Notes: generated from the sequence alone by a model not told the origin. A stretch of 64,000 nt of DNA from Vicinamibacteria bacterium (GCA_025994075.1 JAMQGV010000048.1:126001-190000), one strand, 5' to 3'; shown: positions 16,945-25,914, numbered from the stretch's first letter. Translations and numbers: made by a program.

Positions 16945-17204
16945 GCGCCCTCCCGGCGTACCACCTGGCCGACGAGCCGGACTGCGATTGCCTGCTCCTC
17001 GAGGAGCACCTCGAGCGCTGCCCGGGCGTGCCGGCGCCGCCCCTGCCGAACGAGGTGCCCGTCGTCACCTACGGCGCGGTGTACCGCGCCCGCCAGCACC
17101 GGCCGCGCATCGACCCGCCGGCCGAGCGCAAGCCGGGGCCGGTCCTGCGCGCGCACGACTACCCGCGGGCCAAGGCCCGCGCCGAAGGGAGGACGACGCG
17201 ATGA
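16941..17204 (+). CDS. Hypothetical protein of late module
   Basis: 87 residues from a GTG that overlaps the preceding stop (GTGA). The N-terminal part has two cysteine-rich spots (DEPDCDCLLLEEHLERCPG) that may bind metal, followed by a proline-rich middle and a basic C-terminus. The overlap on both sides supports real translation. Function unknown. Confidence 0.6.
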   Translation: MSALPAYHLADEPDCDCLLLEEHLERCPGVPAPPLPNEVPVVTYGAVYRARQHRPRIDPPAERKPGPVLRAHDYPRAKARAEGRTTR

Positions 17205-17839
17205 AGGCCGAGAACCCGGTTATCGCGCTGTTCCGCAAAGTGGCGGCGACCTACGACCCGGACAAGGACCCCTTCGACAGCGGCAGCGCGCGCACCTTCG
17301 TGTGGCGAGCGCAGGACCTCCTCGGCAGCCGAACCGGGCCCGAGCTGGCGCGACGAGCGCAGCGCCCGCGCGTCGTGCTCCCGGCCGCCTGGCGGCGACG
17401 GCTGCGCCAGGCCCACAGGATGCCCGCCGCGTGGGAAGCCCTGCGGCGCGAGGTGCTCGACCTCCGGCGCGTCGTCGACGCGGCATGGGGGGCCGCCACC
17501 ACAGCGCGGAAGTGGAGCCGGGCCGCCGCTCTCGACGAGCGGCTCGAGGCGCTCGAGGAACAGCTCGAGGCGGCGGCGTGGGACTGGTACAGCGACCGAG
17601 GCGATACGGAGCGTGCGGGCTCGCCCCACCCCTGCGAAGGCGACCTCCGGGCGCGTGACCTTTCGGCGGCCGAGTCCGCCCTGCGCTCGCTCCTGCGGGA
17701 CGTCGACTCGGAACCTCCGCACGATGCGAGCGGGCTCGAGGACGAGGACAACGCCGGCCTGGACCGCTGGGAGGCACACCTCGAAGGCATCGCCGAGGCC
17801 CGAGAGCAGCTCGAGCGCGTGATCGAGGTCCTCCCGTGA
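17201..17839 (+). CDS. Hypothetical helical protein of late module
   Basis: 212 residues from an ATG overlapping the preceding stop (ATGA). The N-terminus is basic; the centre is alpha-helical with a heptad-like segment (AALDERLEALEEQLEAAAWDW), and the C-terminal part is acidic. It has no membrane segment or enzyme motif. It is the largest product of the four-gene module and might be a structural or host-interaction protein; I do not recognise it. Confidence 0.65.
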   Translation: MKAENPVIALFRKVAATYDPDKDPFDSGSARTFVWRAQDLLGSRTGPELARRAQRPRVVLPAAWRRRLRQAHRMPAAWEALRREVLDLRRVVDAAWGAATTARKWSRAAALDERLEALEEQLEAAAWDWYSDRGDTERAGSPHPCEGDLRARDLSAAESALRSLLRDVDSEPPHDASGLEDEDNAGLDRWEAHLEGIAEAREQLERVIEVLP

Positions 17840-18150
17840 CGGCGCCGTCGACGAAGGCCCGGGAGGCCGCGCTCCGCCGCGAGGTGGTCGCGGTCGCCAA
17901 GATGCTCCGCGCCGCGGCTGGCCGCATGGAGCGGCTCGAGGCCCGCGCCCGCGAGGCCTCCGCGCTCGACCCGCTGCCCGAGGGTGACCCGCGGGCCTGG
18001 ACGTTTGCTGAGGAGGTGGTCGGGGCGAGCGAGGGCGGCTGTCTCGCCCACGTGCGCGACGCGGCCCGGGTCTACCTGGCCACGGCGAGGACCACGGATC
18101 GGGACCTCGCGCGAATGAAGGTCGAGCGGGACGCAGTCGAAGGGGTGTAG
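17836..18150 (+). CDS. Hypothetical helical protein, last gene of the island
   Basis: 104 residues from a GTG overlapping the previous stop (GTGA). It is alpha-helical and Ala/Arg/Glu-rich, with a coiled-coil start (EAALRREVVAVAKMLRAAAGRMERLEAR). A terminator-like hairpin follows 18 bases downstream, closing the module. Function unknown. Confidence 0.62.
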   Translation: MTAPSTKAREAALRREVVAVAKMLRAAAGRMERLEARAREASALDPLPEGDPRAWTFAEEVVGASEGGCLAHVRDAARVYLATARTTDRDLARMKVERDAVEGV

Positions 18151-18168
18151 CGGGTCTGCAGTCCTACC

Positions 18169-18195
18169 GGGCCGGGGGCCGCACGCTCCCGGCCC
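18169..18195 (+). terminator. Terminator at the end of the island's late module
   Basis: GGGCCGGG (18169-18176) pairs with CCCGGCCC (18188-18195) over an 11-nt loop and is followed by TTCGTGTTTCT. It stands 18 bases after the last stop codon, in plus orientation. Confidence 0.7.
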
Positions 18196-18220
18196 TTCGT
18201 GTTTCTGGGGGGTGATCCCC

Positions 18221-18243
18221 TGCTCCCCCCTTGCTCCCCCTAA
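18221..18243 (+). repeat. Right copy of the 23-bp repeat near the element end
   Basis: Matches 9660-9682 at 20 of 23 positions, in the same orientation, about 55 bp inside the right att repeat. A candidate arm-type integrase binding site. Confidence 0.5.
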
Positions 18244-18250
18244 TGCGAAA

Positions 18251-18277
18251 CGGCCGGCGATTCGGGATCGCCGGCCG
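18251..18277 (-). terminator. Element-borne copy of the tRNA-Pro terminator
   Basis: Perfect 11-bp stem (CGGCCGGCGAT / ATCGCCGGCCG) with loop TCGGG, followed on the minus strand by TTTCGCATT. It is 22 bp beyond the CCA end of tRNA-Pro(CGG). Stem, loop and the flanking AATGCGA are near-identical to the hairpin at 9427-9454 on the other side of the island. Confidence 0.7.
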
Positions 18278-18298
18278 CCTGTAAGTTACTGATAATAA

Positions 18299-18377
<79 letters not shown>

Positions 18378-18433
18378 GTCGGATGCGACGAGGGAATATA
18401 CCACGGCTCCCGCCGCAGCGTGCAAACGGGGGG

Positions 18434-19183
18434 TCAGCGCGGGCGCGTGGCGACTGATCCTGGCTGGCGCAGTCGCTGCTCCCAGGCCCGCAGCCCCGCG
18501 AACATCGCGTGGTGCGTCTGGTCGGTCTGCAGCGGCGTCAGCGCGATGAAGCCGTTGCGCACGGCCGTGCCGTCGGAGAGGTGGTCGCCTTCGATGCCCT
18601 GCAGGTCGGCCCAGGCCGCGGGCGAGTCCTCGCTCGCGTGGCGCTGACCCTGGCGCGCGAGCACGGTCCCCCGCGGCGCGCCGGGCGGCACGTTGACGTT
18701 GAGCAGCGTGTGGGCGGGCAGGCCGTGCTCGAAGACCAGCCGCGCGAGCTGCTCGGCGAAGAGCGCCGCGTGGCCGAAGTCGGCCGCGCCGGAGCGCACC
18801 GCCAGCGACACGGCGATCGCCGGCAGGCCCAGCAACACCGCCTCGCGCGCGCCGGCGACGGTGCCCGAGTAGAAGACGTCCTCGCCGAGGTTGGCCCCGC
18901 GGTTGATCCCCGAGATCACGAGATCCGGTCGCCGCGGGAGCAGCTTGGAGACGGCCAGGTTCACGCAATCGGCGGGCGTGCCGTCCGCGGCGAAGCGCCG
19001 CGCGCCCTTGCGCTCGCCACGCACGGGCCGCTGGATCGTGAGCGAATGCGAGCAGGCGCTGCGTTCGGCGTCCGGGGCCACCACCCAGACCTCGTGGTCG
19101 TGCTCGAAGACGGCCGCCAGGGCCTCCAGGCCCTCTGCGGCGAAGCCGTCGTCGTTGGTCAGCAGCACGAGTCTCGTCATCAC
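18434..19183 (-). CDS. surE: 5'/3'-nucleotidase SurE
   Basis: About 249 residues. It removes phosphate from nucleoside monophosphates under stress. The metal-binding start LLTNDDGFAAEGL, the segment VAPDAERSACSHSLT and SGINRGANLGEDVFYSGTVAGAREA are hallmark SurE motifs. The start may be GTG at 19183 or the adjacent ATG at 19180. It is preceded by a terminator hairpin after tRNA-Pro(GGG) and followed by tRNA-Pro(CGG), an order seen next to ihfA/merR in deltaproteobacterial genomes. Confidence 0.96.
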   Translation of the reverse strand: MMTRLVLLTNDDGFAAEGLEALAAVFEHDHEVWVVAPDAERSACSHSLTIQRPVRGERKGARRFAADGTPADCVNLAVSKLLPRRPDLVISGINRGANLGEDVFYSGTVAGAREAVLLGLPAIAVSLAVRSGAADFGHAALFAEQLARLVFEHGLPAHTLLNVNVPPGAPRGTVLARQGQRHASEDSPAAWADLQGIEGDHLSDGTAVRNGFIALTPLQTDQTHHAMFAGLRAWEQRLRQPGSVATRPR

Positions 19184-19195
19184 ACCCCGTCAACG

Positions 19196-19225
19196 AAAAA
19201 GCCCCGGGACGCTGCCGTCCGGGGC
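19196..19225 (-). terminator. Rho-independent terminator after tRNA-Pro(GGG)
   Basis: On the minus strand GCCCCGGACG pairs with CGTCCCGGGGC (one bulge) around GCAG, followed immediately by TTTTT. It separates the ihfA-merR-tRNA transcript from surE. Confidence 0.85.
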
Positions 19226-19265
19226 CATCGTGGGTCGTTTCGGTTGCCGCGACGAGGGGAAGGGT

Positions 19266-19342
19266 TGGTCGGGATGGCGGGATTTGAACCCACGACCACC
19301 TGCACCCCAAGCAGGTGCGCTACCAGGCTGCGCTACATCCCG
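19266..19342 (-). tRNA. tRNA-Pro (anticodon GGG)
   Basis: A 77-nt cloverleaf on the minus strand. The acceptor stem CGGGATG pairs with CATCCCG, the anticodon stem is CCTGC/GCAGG around loop TTGGGGT (anticodon GGG), the T-loop is TTCAAAT, and CCA is encoded. It lies 19 bases after merR and is probably on the same transcript. Confidence 0.96.
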
Positions 19343-19361
19343 ACGCGGTCTACCGCACCCG

Positions 19362-19805
19362 TCAGTTCGTGATCTTGCCACCACGGTCGAGCAGGGTCAA
19401 GATCTCCCGCAGTTCGTCGCGCACCTGGAGCAGCGCCGCGCGCGTCCCGTCGTCGCGCGCGGGAGCGGCCTCGACGGCCGCGTCGCCCCCGGCCTCGGCC
19501 TCTGCCACGGCCTGCGCCGCCTCGGACGCGGGGGTCGCCCCCTTCCCTGCGGCCTCGGTCTCGAGCTTCTTCTTGGCGCCCGCGATCGTGAAGCCCTCCT
19601 CGTAGAGGAGCTGCTTGATCCGCAGTACGGTCTCGATGTCGCGGCGCCTGTAGATGCGCTGCCCCGAGGAGTTCTTGGCCGGCGCCAGCGAGGGGAACTC
19701 CGACTCCCAGTACCGCAGCACGTAGGGCTGGGTGTCGGTCAGCTCGCAGACCTCGCCGATCTTGAAGAACAGCTTGTTGGGAATGCGGCGGTCCAGGGTG
19801 CTCAT
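19362..19805 (-). CDS. MerR-family transcriptional regulator
   Basis: 147 residues. The N-terminal winged helix-turn-helix ([29 protein letters not shown] ... [34 protein letters not shown]) is a textbook MerR DNA-binding domain. The C-terminal half is an Ala/Glu-rich linker and a short helix without metal-binding cysteines, so the effector is unknown. It is encoded 19 bases after ihfA, a conserved pair in deltaproteobacteria where its role remains poorly defined. Confidence 0.93.
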   Translation of the reverse strand: MSTLDRRIPNKLFFKIGEVCELTDTQPYVLRYWESEFPSLAPAKNSSGQRIYRRRDIETVLRIKQLLYEEGFTIAGAKKKLETEAAGKGATPASEAAQAVAEAEAGGDAAVEAAPARDDGTRAALLQVRDELREILTLLDRGGKITN

Positions 19806-19824
19806 GCTCGCTTGGCCGCGCGGA

Positions 19825-20097
19825 CTATTCGGCGGCGCCGAAGAGCTTGGACGGCCGGAACACGACGGACCGGCGGGACTTGATCACCATCTCCTCTCCA
19901 GTCTGGGGATTGCGCCCGCGGCGTTCGCGCTTCTGTCGGACCAGAAACGTGCCGAACCCGGTGATCTGGACCTTCTCGCCATCCGAGAGGCGGGATTTGA
20001 GCGTCTCGAAGATCTGCTCGACCAGTCGCGCAGCTTCGCGATTGGAGATGCCTCCGTGGCGCTCGTAGACGATCCTGGCGATGTCGGCTTTCGTCAT
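19825..20097 (-). CDS. ihfA: Integration host factor subunit alpha
   Basis: 90 residues, the normal size of an HU/IHF subunit. It bends DNA in recombination, replication and transcription. The start [13 protein letters not shown] and the arm region [29 protein letters not shown] are diagnostic; the conserved proline of the DNA-intercalating arm lies in RNPQTGE. Phage integration such as that at tRNA-Pro 1.5 kb away often needs IHF. Driven by the near-consensus promoter at 20173-20201. Confidence 0.95.
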   Translation of the reverse strand: MTKADIARIVYERHGGISNREAARLVEQIFETLKSRLSDGEKVQITGFGTFLVRQKRERRGRNPQTGEEMVIKSRRSVVFRPSKLFGAAE

Positions 20098-20172
20098 CGG
20101 CCCCTGGAGCGCGTTTCCCAGCTAGCGGAAAAACTCAGAAAAGACGAACGTTTAGCTTGAAAAGCTCAGGGA

Positions 20173-20201
20173 GTATATGAGTGTGACCAGCGGCTGTCAA
20201 G
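20173..20201 (-). promoter_or_regulatory. Near-consensus sigma70 promoter for ihfA-merR
   Basis: On the minus strand TTGACA (20196-20201) and TATACT (20173-20178) are spaced 17 bp. The leader downstream contains the inverted repeat AGCTT-TTC-AAGCT (20154-20166), a possible operator. Confidence 0.8.
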
Positions 20202-20221
20202 GACGATAAACCGTGCCCCTG

Positions 20222-21535
20222 CTAGTGCTTGCGGGTGCGCACCTTGAGCACGATCGGGCTGCCGGCGAAATCGAAGCTCGCGCGGAGCTGGTTCTCGAGG
20301 TAGCGCTGCCAGGAGAAGTGCAGGTCGACCGGGTGGTTGAGCGAAAGCGCGATGGTCGGCGGCTCGATGCCGATCTGGCTCGCGTACAGGATGCGGACTG
20401 CGTGGCTGCCCTTCTTCGCCTTGGGGGCGTACTTCTCCGAGGCCTTCGCCACCACGCGATTGAGCTCGCCGGTCGTGATGCGGAGCGCGGTCGCCTGGCG
20501 CACCTTCGCGACCGTGTCGAGCAGTGCCGGCACGCCGCGGCCGGTGCGGGCCGAGATGAACACGAGCGGCGCCCAGTGCAGGAACTTGAGGCCGTCGCGG
20601 AAGTCCTGCTCCGTGGCCTTCTGCTTCGCGGAGCGCGCCTGCGCCAGGTCCCACTTGTTGATGGCGAGCACGACCCCCGTGCCGGCCTCCTGGATCAGCC
20701 CGCCGATCGTGGCGTCCATCTCGCGCACGCCTTCTTCGGCGTCCAGCACCAGCACCGCCACGTCCGCGCGGTCGATGGCGCGCCGCGCCTGCACGACGCT
20801 GACGTGATCGACGGTGTCCTTGAGCAGTCGCTGGCGGCGGATGCCCGCGGTGTCGACGAGCTGGAAGCGGCGCTCGCCGCGCGCGATCACCGCGTCGACC
20901 GCATCGCGGGTCGTGCCCGCGATGTCGGACACCAGCGCCCGCTCCTCGCCCACCAGCCGGTTCAGCAGCGACGACTTCCCCACGTTCGGCCGGCCCACGA
21001 TCGCGACCCGGATCGGCCGCTCCTCCTGCGGCGCCTCGACCCGCGGCAGGCCGCGCAGCGCCGCGTCGAGCAGGTCGCCGACGCCCTGGCCGTGGTCGGC
21101 CGAGATCGCGAGCGCCTCGTCGGCGCCCAGCGCGGCGAATTCCTCGATTCCTGCCGCGCGGCCCTCGGTCTTGTTGACGGCGAGCAGGAAGTCCTTCCCC
21201 GCCTGCCGCAGCTTGCGGACGATCGCGGCGTCGTCCGGCAGCAGCCCGGCGCGCGCGTCGACGACGAGGACCACGCGGTCGGCCTCGGCGATCGCGCGGT
21301 CCGCCTGCACCGCCGCGGGCCCCAGCAGCGGGTCGTCGGTGCCCAGCAGCAGTCCGCCGGTGTCGACGATCTCGAAGGCCGCGCCCTGCCAGGAGGCCTG
21401 CGCGTAGTTGCGGTCGCGGGTGGACCCCGGCCGCGAATCGGTGATCGCCTTGCGGCGCCCACAGATCCGGTTGAACAGCGTGGACTTGCCGACGTTGGGG
21501 CGGCCCACCAGGGCGAGCCGGGGAATGGTCTTCAA
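20222..21535 (-). CDS. der: Ribosome-assembly GTPase Der (EngA)
   Basis: 437 residues, the usual length. Two tandem GTPase domains are visible, each with its own P-loop (GRPNVGKSTLFN near residue 11 and GRPNVGKSSLLN near 183), G3 DTGG / DTAG motifs and NKTE / NKWD G4 motifs, then a C-terminal KH-like domain. Der helps mature the 50S subunit. It runs toward ihfA and is divergent from the HU gene. Confidence 0.97.
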   Translation of the reverse strand: MKTIPRLALVGRPNVGKSTLFNRICGRRKAITDSRPGSTRDRNYAQASWQGAAFEIVDTGGLLLGTDDPLLGPAAVQADRAIAEADRVVLVVDARAGLLPDDAAIVRKLRQAGKDFLLAVNKTEGRAAGIEEFAALGADEALAISADHGQGVGDLLDAALRGLPRVEAPQEERPIRVAIVGRPNVGKSSLLNRLVGEERALVSDIAGTTRDAVDAVIARGERRFQLVDTAGIRRQRLLKDTVDHVSVVQARRAIDRADVAVLVLDAEEGVREMDATIGGLIQEAGTGVVLAINKWDLAQARSAKQKATEQDFRDGLKFLHWAPLVFISARTGRGVPALLDTVAKVRQATALRITTGELNRVVAKASEKYAPKAKKGSHAVRILYASQIGIEPPTIALSLNHPVDLHFSWQRYLENQLRASFDFAGSPIVLKVRTRKH

Positions 21536-21549
21536 TGGGCTCCTGCGGT

Positions 21550-21579
21550 TTGACAGCGAATTCGGCCTAATCCTAAACT
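21550..21579 (+). promoter_or_regulatory. Promoter for the HU-family gene
   Basis: TTGACA (21550-21555) and TAAACT (21574-21579), 18 bp apart, lie 33 bases before the ATG; GGGAGG (21595-21600) is the ribosome-binding site. Confidence 0.65.
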
Positions 21580-21611
21580 GAGAAACGACTTAGCGGGAGG
21601 CTTGCGGGCCC

Positions 21612-21884
21612 ATGATCAAGGTGGACATCATCAACGAGGTCTCCAGGGCGGCCGACATCACCAAGGTGAAGGCCGAGGTGGCCGTGGAGGCAGTCCTCGA
21701 GGCGATGAAGGAGTCCATGAAGCGCGGCGAGCGCATCGAGCTGCGCGGGTTCGGCGTGTTCCAGGTCAAGCCCCGCAAGCGCGGCATCGGCCGCAACCCC
21801 CGCACCGGCAAGGAAGTGCGCATCCCGCCGGGGCGCACGATCCGCTTCAAGCCGGGCAAGGACCTGCAGAGCCTGAACGGCTGA
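21612..21884 (+). CDS. HU/IHF-family DNA-binding protein
   Basis: 90 residues. It has the HU fold: MIKVDIINEVSRAADITKVKAEVAVEAVLEAMK and the arm ELRGFGVFQVKPRKRGIGRNPRTGKEV. It is distinct from the IHF-alpha encoded 1.5 kb away and may be a second chromosome-bending protein or an IHF-beta-like partner. A membrane protease gene follows after 7 bases. Confidence 0.93.
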   Translation: MIKVDIINEVSRAADITKVKAEVAVEAVLEAMKESMKRGERIELRGFGVFQVKPRKRGIGRNPRTGKEVRIPPGRTIRFKPGKDLQSLNG

Positions 21885-21891
21885 CGCCCGC

Positions 21892-22746
21892 GTGAGCGGC
21901 GCCCCGGCGCCTTCCGTCTGGAGAGCGCTGCCCCTTCACCTGCTGCTGTTCGCGCTGACCGCCGCCTCCGTGTGGCTGATCGGCGGCCCCGCCATGGCCG
22001 TGGGCGTGCTCTCGATCCTGCTCGCCCACGAGATGGGCCACTACCTCGCCGCGCGCTGGTACGGGATCGACGCGACCCTGCCCTACTTCATCCCGTTCCC
22101 GTTCGCCTTCTTCAGCCTGGTCGGCACGCTGGGCGCCGTGATCCGGATCCGCAGCCCGTTCCCCGACCGCCGCGCGCTGTTCGACGTCGGGATCGCCGGG
22201 CCGCTGGCCGGCTTCGTCGCGCTGCTCCCCGTGCTCGCGCTCGGCGTCCTCGAGGCTCAGGTGGCGCCGCTCGACCCACGTCCCGGCGTCCTCTACCTCG
22301 GCGAGCCGCTGCTCTTCCAGTGGGCGGGGCAACTCGTGCACGGGTCGCTGGGCCCGCACGAGACGCTGGTGATCGGCCCGTGGGGCATGGCGGCGTGGTT
22401 CGGGCTGCTGGTCACCGGCCTCAACCTGATGCCGATCGGCCAGCTCGACGGCGGCCACGTCGTCTACGGCCTGTTCGGCGCTCGCGTCCACCTGAAGATC
22501 TCGCGGGCCGCTTCCTGGGTGTGCCTGGCCCTGCTCTGGTTCGGACCGCAGTGGCTGATGTGGGCGGTCCTGATGCGCCTGCTGGGCCGGGCCCATCCGG
22601 CCACGTGGTACGACGCCGCCCCGGTCGGACGCGGGCGCCAGATCGTGGGCGCGCTGGGCGCGTTGGTCTTCGTCGTCAGTTTCGTGCCCGACCCGATCCA
22701 GTTCTCGTGGTCGGAGTTCGCGACCGAGTTGCTCTCGCTCTTCTAG
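21892..22746 (+). CDS. Site-2 protease (S2P/M50) family membrane metalloprotease
   Basis: 284 residues from a GTG. It is polytopic with the zinc motif HEMGH (ILLAHEMGHYLAARWYGIDA) in an early membrane helix and the second motif NLMPIGQLDGGHV. The Glu of HExxH and the Asp of LDGG are intact. Such proteases cut membrane-spanning substrates, for example anti-sigma factors; no partner is adjacent. No PDZ domain is visible, so it belongs to the PDZ-less group. It is seven bases after the HU gene and convergent with priA. Confidence 0.92.
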   Translation: MSGAPAPSVWRALPLHLLLFALTAASVWLIGGPAMAVGVLSILLAHEMGHYLAARWYGIDATLPYFIPFPFAFFSLVGTLGAVIRIRSPFPDRRALFDVGIAGPLAGFVALLPVLALGVLEAQVAPLDPRPGVLYLGEPLLFQWAGQLVHGSLGPHETLVIGPWGMAAWFGLLVTGLNLMPIGQLDGGHVVYGLFGARVHLKISRAASWVCLALLWFGPQWLMWAVLMRLLGRAHPATWYDAAPVGRGRQIVGALGALVFVVSFVPDPIQFSWSEFATELLSLF

Positions 22747-22762
22747 TCTGGAGTCGCGGAGC

Positions 22763-24976
22763 CTAGAGCACTGACAAGGCGTCGACGTCGACGACGATGC
22801 CGGGCCAGCGCACCGGTCCGTGACGCTTCACCAGGGCCGAGCGGAGCGCGTCCCGCATTGCCTTGCGCGGGCCGCGCAGCACCACCTGGAAGCGGTGCTC
22901 GTCCTTGATGCGCGCCAACGGCGCGGCCCCGGGGCCCAGCACCCGGAAGCGTCTCTGGGCGGCGACCCGCAGCGCCTCCGCCAGGGCACCCGCCTCGCGA
23001 CGGCCCGCTTCGGGATCCCGGCTGCGGACCACGACGTTCACGAGCGACGCGAAGGGCGGCCACCCCATCGTGCGGCGGAACTCGCTCTCCCGCTCCCAGA
23101 ACGCCTCGTAGTCCTGGTCGCAGGCGAGCCGCAGCGCGTAGTGGTCCGGCCGATGGCTCTGCAGGATCACCTCGCCGGCGAGCTCGGCGCGGCCCGCGCG
23201 GCCCGCCACCTGGGTCAGCAGCTCGAACGTGCGCTCGGCCGCGCGGAAGTCGGGCAGGCCGAGGCCGACGTCCGCGTCGACGACGCCGACCAGCGTGACG
23301 CGCGGGAAGTCGTGGCCCTTGGCCAGCATCTGGGTGCCGACCAGGATGTCGAGCGCGCCCTGCTCGAAGTCGTGCAGCAGCTTCGCCACCGCGCCGCGGC
23401 GCTGGGCGGTGTCGCGATCGAGGCGGCCGACGCGGGCCTTCGGCAGTGCGGCCTGCACGGCCTCCGTGACCCGCTCGGTGCCGAAGCCTGTGAGCCGCAG
23501 GTACACACCCTTGCAGGCGGCGCAGGCGTCGGGCGCGCGGACGTCGTGGCCGCAGTAGTGGCAGCGGGCCAGCGCGCCGCGCTCGTGCAGCGTGAGGGCG
23601 ACCGAGCAGCGCGGGCAGCCCAGCGGCTCGCCGCACTCGCGGCACAGCAGGCTGGTCGCCCAGCCGCGGCGGTTGAGCAGCAGCAGCGCCTGCTCGCCCC
23701 GGTCGAGCCGGGCCTGCAGCGCCTCCCGCAGCGGCACCGTCAGGATCGGGTTGTCGCCGCCGCGCATCGCCTCGCGCCGGTCGACGATCTCGACCCGCGG
23801 CAGCCCGAAGCTGCCGATCCGCCGGCGCAGGGAGAGCCGCTCGTACTTGCCCAGGAGCGCGTTGTGCCAGGACTCGAGCGCCGGCGTGGCCGAGCCGAGC
23901 AGCGCCACCGCGCCCTCCAGCCGGGCCCGCATCACCGCCACGTCGCGGCCGTGATAGCGCGGGCTCTCTTCCTGCTTGTAGGCCGCCTCGTGCTCCTCGT
24001 CGACGACGACCAGTCCCAGCTCGCGCACCGGCGCGAACACCGCGGAGCGGGCGCCGACGACGACCCGGGCCGCGCCTTCGCGGATGCGCCACCACTGGTC
24101 GTGGCGTTCGCCCGCCGACAGCTCGCTGTGCTGGACGGCGACGAGGTCGCCGAAGCGGGCCTGCGCCGCGCGCACCAGCAGCGGCGTCAACGCGATCTCG
24201 GGCACCAGCAGCAGCGCCCCGCGGCCGAGCTCGAGGGCGCGCTCGACGCCGCGCAGGTAGACCTCGGTCTTGCCGCTGCCGGTGACGCCGTGGAGCAGGA
24301 ACGGGCGGAACCCGCCGGCGTCCTGCGCCGAGTGCAGCGCGGTGAGCGCCGCGGACTGCTCGTCGGTCAGGGCCGGACGTTCGCGCTCCGGCAGCGCCGG
24401 CAGCGAGGCCGGCGTGCGCACCGCACGCTCGTCCTCGAGCGCCACCGCGCCGCGCGTCGCGAGGGCCTCGAGCGCGCCGCGGATCGCGGGCCGATCGCGC
24501 GCGAGGTCGGCGACTCGTGCCCGTCCCCCCGCGGCCTCGAGCCGGGCCAGGGCCTCGCGCTGCGCTGCGCCGCGCGTCGCGACCGTCGCGTCGAGCAGCC
24601 GCGCCACGCGGTCGACGCGGAAACCCGCGTCGACGTCAGCCAGCGCAGCCCCCCGGCGCCCGCCGGCCGGCGGCGCGATCAGCCGGTAGCACTCCCCCGG
24701 CGGCGCCAGGTAGTGCTCGGCGAGCCAGGCGGCCAGGTCGAGCAGCGGTCGCGCCACGAGCGGCTGCTCGTCGACCACCTCCATCACCGACTTCAGCTTC
24801 GGCAACGCGCCGTCGGTCGCTGCCGGACCCAGGCACATGCCGACGAGGCGCTGGGCGCCGAAGGGCACGAGCACGCGGCAGCCGGCCGCGGGCAGCGGGA
24901 GTTCGACGCCCACCCGGTAGGTGAACGCCGACTGCACCGGCAGCGGCACGGCGACGCTGACCAGGCGCTCGCTCAC
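22763..24976 (-). CDS. priA: Primosomal replication-restart helicase PriA
   Basis: 737 residues. It reloads the replisome at stalled forks. Visible are the N-terminal DNA-binding domain (VSVAVPLPVQSAFTYRV), Walker A (LLHGVTGSGKTEVYL), the DEEH box (VVVDEEHEAAYK), the cysteine-rich zinc-binding insert (CRECGEPLGCPRC ... CHYCG ... CAACKG) and the helicase motif QVAGRAGR. All eight zinc cysteines of the family can be counted. It is convergent with the S2P gene. Downstream of udg on the same strand, it joins a long housekeeping run. Confidence 0.97.
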   Translation of the reverse strand: MSERLVSVAVPLPVQSAFTYRVGVELPLPAAGCRVLVPFGAQRLVGMCLGPAATDGALPKLKSVMEVVDEQPLVARPLLDLAAWLAEHYLAPPGECYRLIAPPAGGRRGAALADVDAGFRVDRVARLLDATVATRGAAQREALARLEAAGGRARVADLARDRPAIRGALEALATRGAVALEDERAVRTPASLPALPERERPALTDEQSAALTALHSAQDAGGFRPFLLHGVTGSGKTEVYLRGVERALELGRGALLLVPEIALTPLLVRAAQARFGDLVAVQHSELSAGERHDQWWRIREGAARVVVGARSAVFAPVRELGLVVVDEEHEAAYKQEESPRYHGRDVAVMRARLEGAVALLGSATPALESWHNALLGKYERLSLRRRIGSFGLPRVEIVDRREAMRGGDNPILTVPLREALQARLDRGEQALLLLNRRGWATSLLCRECGEPLGCPRCSVALTLHERGALARCHYCGHDVRAPDACAACKGVYLRLTGFGTERVTEAVQAALPKARVGRLDRDTAQRRGAVAKLLHDFEQGALDILVGTQMLAKGHDFPRVTLVGVVDADVGLGLPDFRAAERTFELLTQVAGRAGRAELAGEVILQSHRPDHYALRLACDQDYEAFWERESEFRRTMGWPPFASLVNVVVRSRDPEAGRREAGALAEALRVAAQRRFRVLGPGAAPLARIKDEHRFQVVLRGPRKAMRDALRSALVKRHGPVRWPGIVVDVDALSVL

Positions 24977-25028
24977 GCCGTCACCTTAGCGCCGCGTCGC
25001 GAAGCGGCGGGTCCGCGGCACGGGGCGC

Positions 25029-25907
25029 TCAGCGCCCCAGGTGGCGGAGGACCAGCTTCAGGTCCTCCCACACGTCCTTCTTCGCCGACGGGTTGCGCAG
25101 CAGATAGGCCGGGTGGAACGTCGGCATCACGGGGATGCCGCGGTAGTCCCCGAAGCGGCCGCGGATCCGCGAGATCGGCTCGGCGGTCTTCAGCAGCCAC
25201 TGGCCCGCGAACTTCCCGAGCCCGATCAGCACCTTCGGCTTGACGATCTCGATCTGCTGCTCGAGGAACGGCTGGCAGGCCAGGATCTCGGCCGTCTCCG
25301 GGTTGCGGTTGCCGGGCGGACGGCACTTGATCACGTTGGCGATGAAGACCTCGGGGCGCGGGACCTTGAGGCCCTTCTCGATGATGTCGGTCAGCAACTG
25401 GCCCGCGCGGCCGACGAAGGCCAGGCCCTGCTCGTCTTCGTCCGCGCCCGGCGCTTCGCCGACGAACATGATCTCGGCGTGCAGGTTCCCCTGGCCGTAG
25501 ACGATCTTCGTTCGGGTCGGGGCCAGCGCGCAGCGGCGGCAGTCGCCGATCCAGTCGACGAGCGCCGCGAGCCGCGCCTCGGGCTCGCCGGTCGCGGGCA
25601 CGGGACACGGCTCGGCAGCGGCAGCCGGCACCGCCCACTCGGGGGTCGCGCTCCTCGCCGGCGCCCGGCGCGGGGCCGGGGCCGGCGCGGCCGGCTCTGT
25701 GGACGCACGCCCAGGACGCGGCGGAGCCGCGGCGGGCGGCGGGGCTGCGGGGCGCGCGGCGGGTGCGGGGGCCACCGGCTCGGGCGAGGCCATGGGCGGC
25801 GCCGCCCCGGCAACCGGGCGCGGCACACCCACGTCGGTCAGCCCCGAGAGCCAGGCGAGCCGCTCGCGCAGCTCGGCGGCGATCAGCGTGCGCTCTTCGT
25901 CCGACAA
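25029..25907 (-). CDS. Type-4/5-like uracil-DNA glycosylase with Fe-S cluster
   Basis: About 292 residues if it starts at the TTG at 25907. It removes uracil from DNA. The catalytic half shows the four-cysteine cluster ([16 protein letters not shown] near the start of the domain, KCRPPGNRN and ILACQPF), the motif I segment [23 protein letters not shown] and the motif HPAYLLRN. The N-terminal third is an Ala/Pro-rich linker and may not be conserved. The start is uncertain: TTG at 25907 is seven bases after the coaBC stop; an open frame extends further upstream inside coaBC. Confidence 0.88.
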   Translation of the reverse strand: MSDEERTLIAAELRERLAWLSGLTDVGVPRPVAGAAPPMASPEPVAPAPAARPAAPPPAAAPPRPGRASTEPAAPAPAPRRAPARSATPEWAVPAAAAEPCPVPATGEPEARLAALVDWIGDCRRCALAPTRTKIVYGQGNLHAEIMFVGEAPGADEDEQGLAFVGRAGQLLTDIIEKGLKVPRPEVFIANVIKCRPPGNRNPETAEILACQPFLEQQIEIVKPKVLIGLGKFAGQWLLKTAEPISRIRGRFGDYRGIPVMPTFHPAYLLRNPSAKKDVWEDLKLVLRHLGR

Positions 25908-25914
25908 GGCGCGC

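Noticed and set aside
19266-19342. tRNA-Pro(GGG) as an alternative integration site
   Set aside because: Its 3' half differs from the 48-bp repeat, and no repeat pair brackets it.
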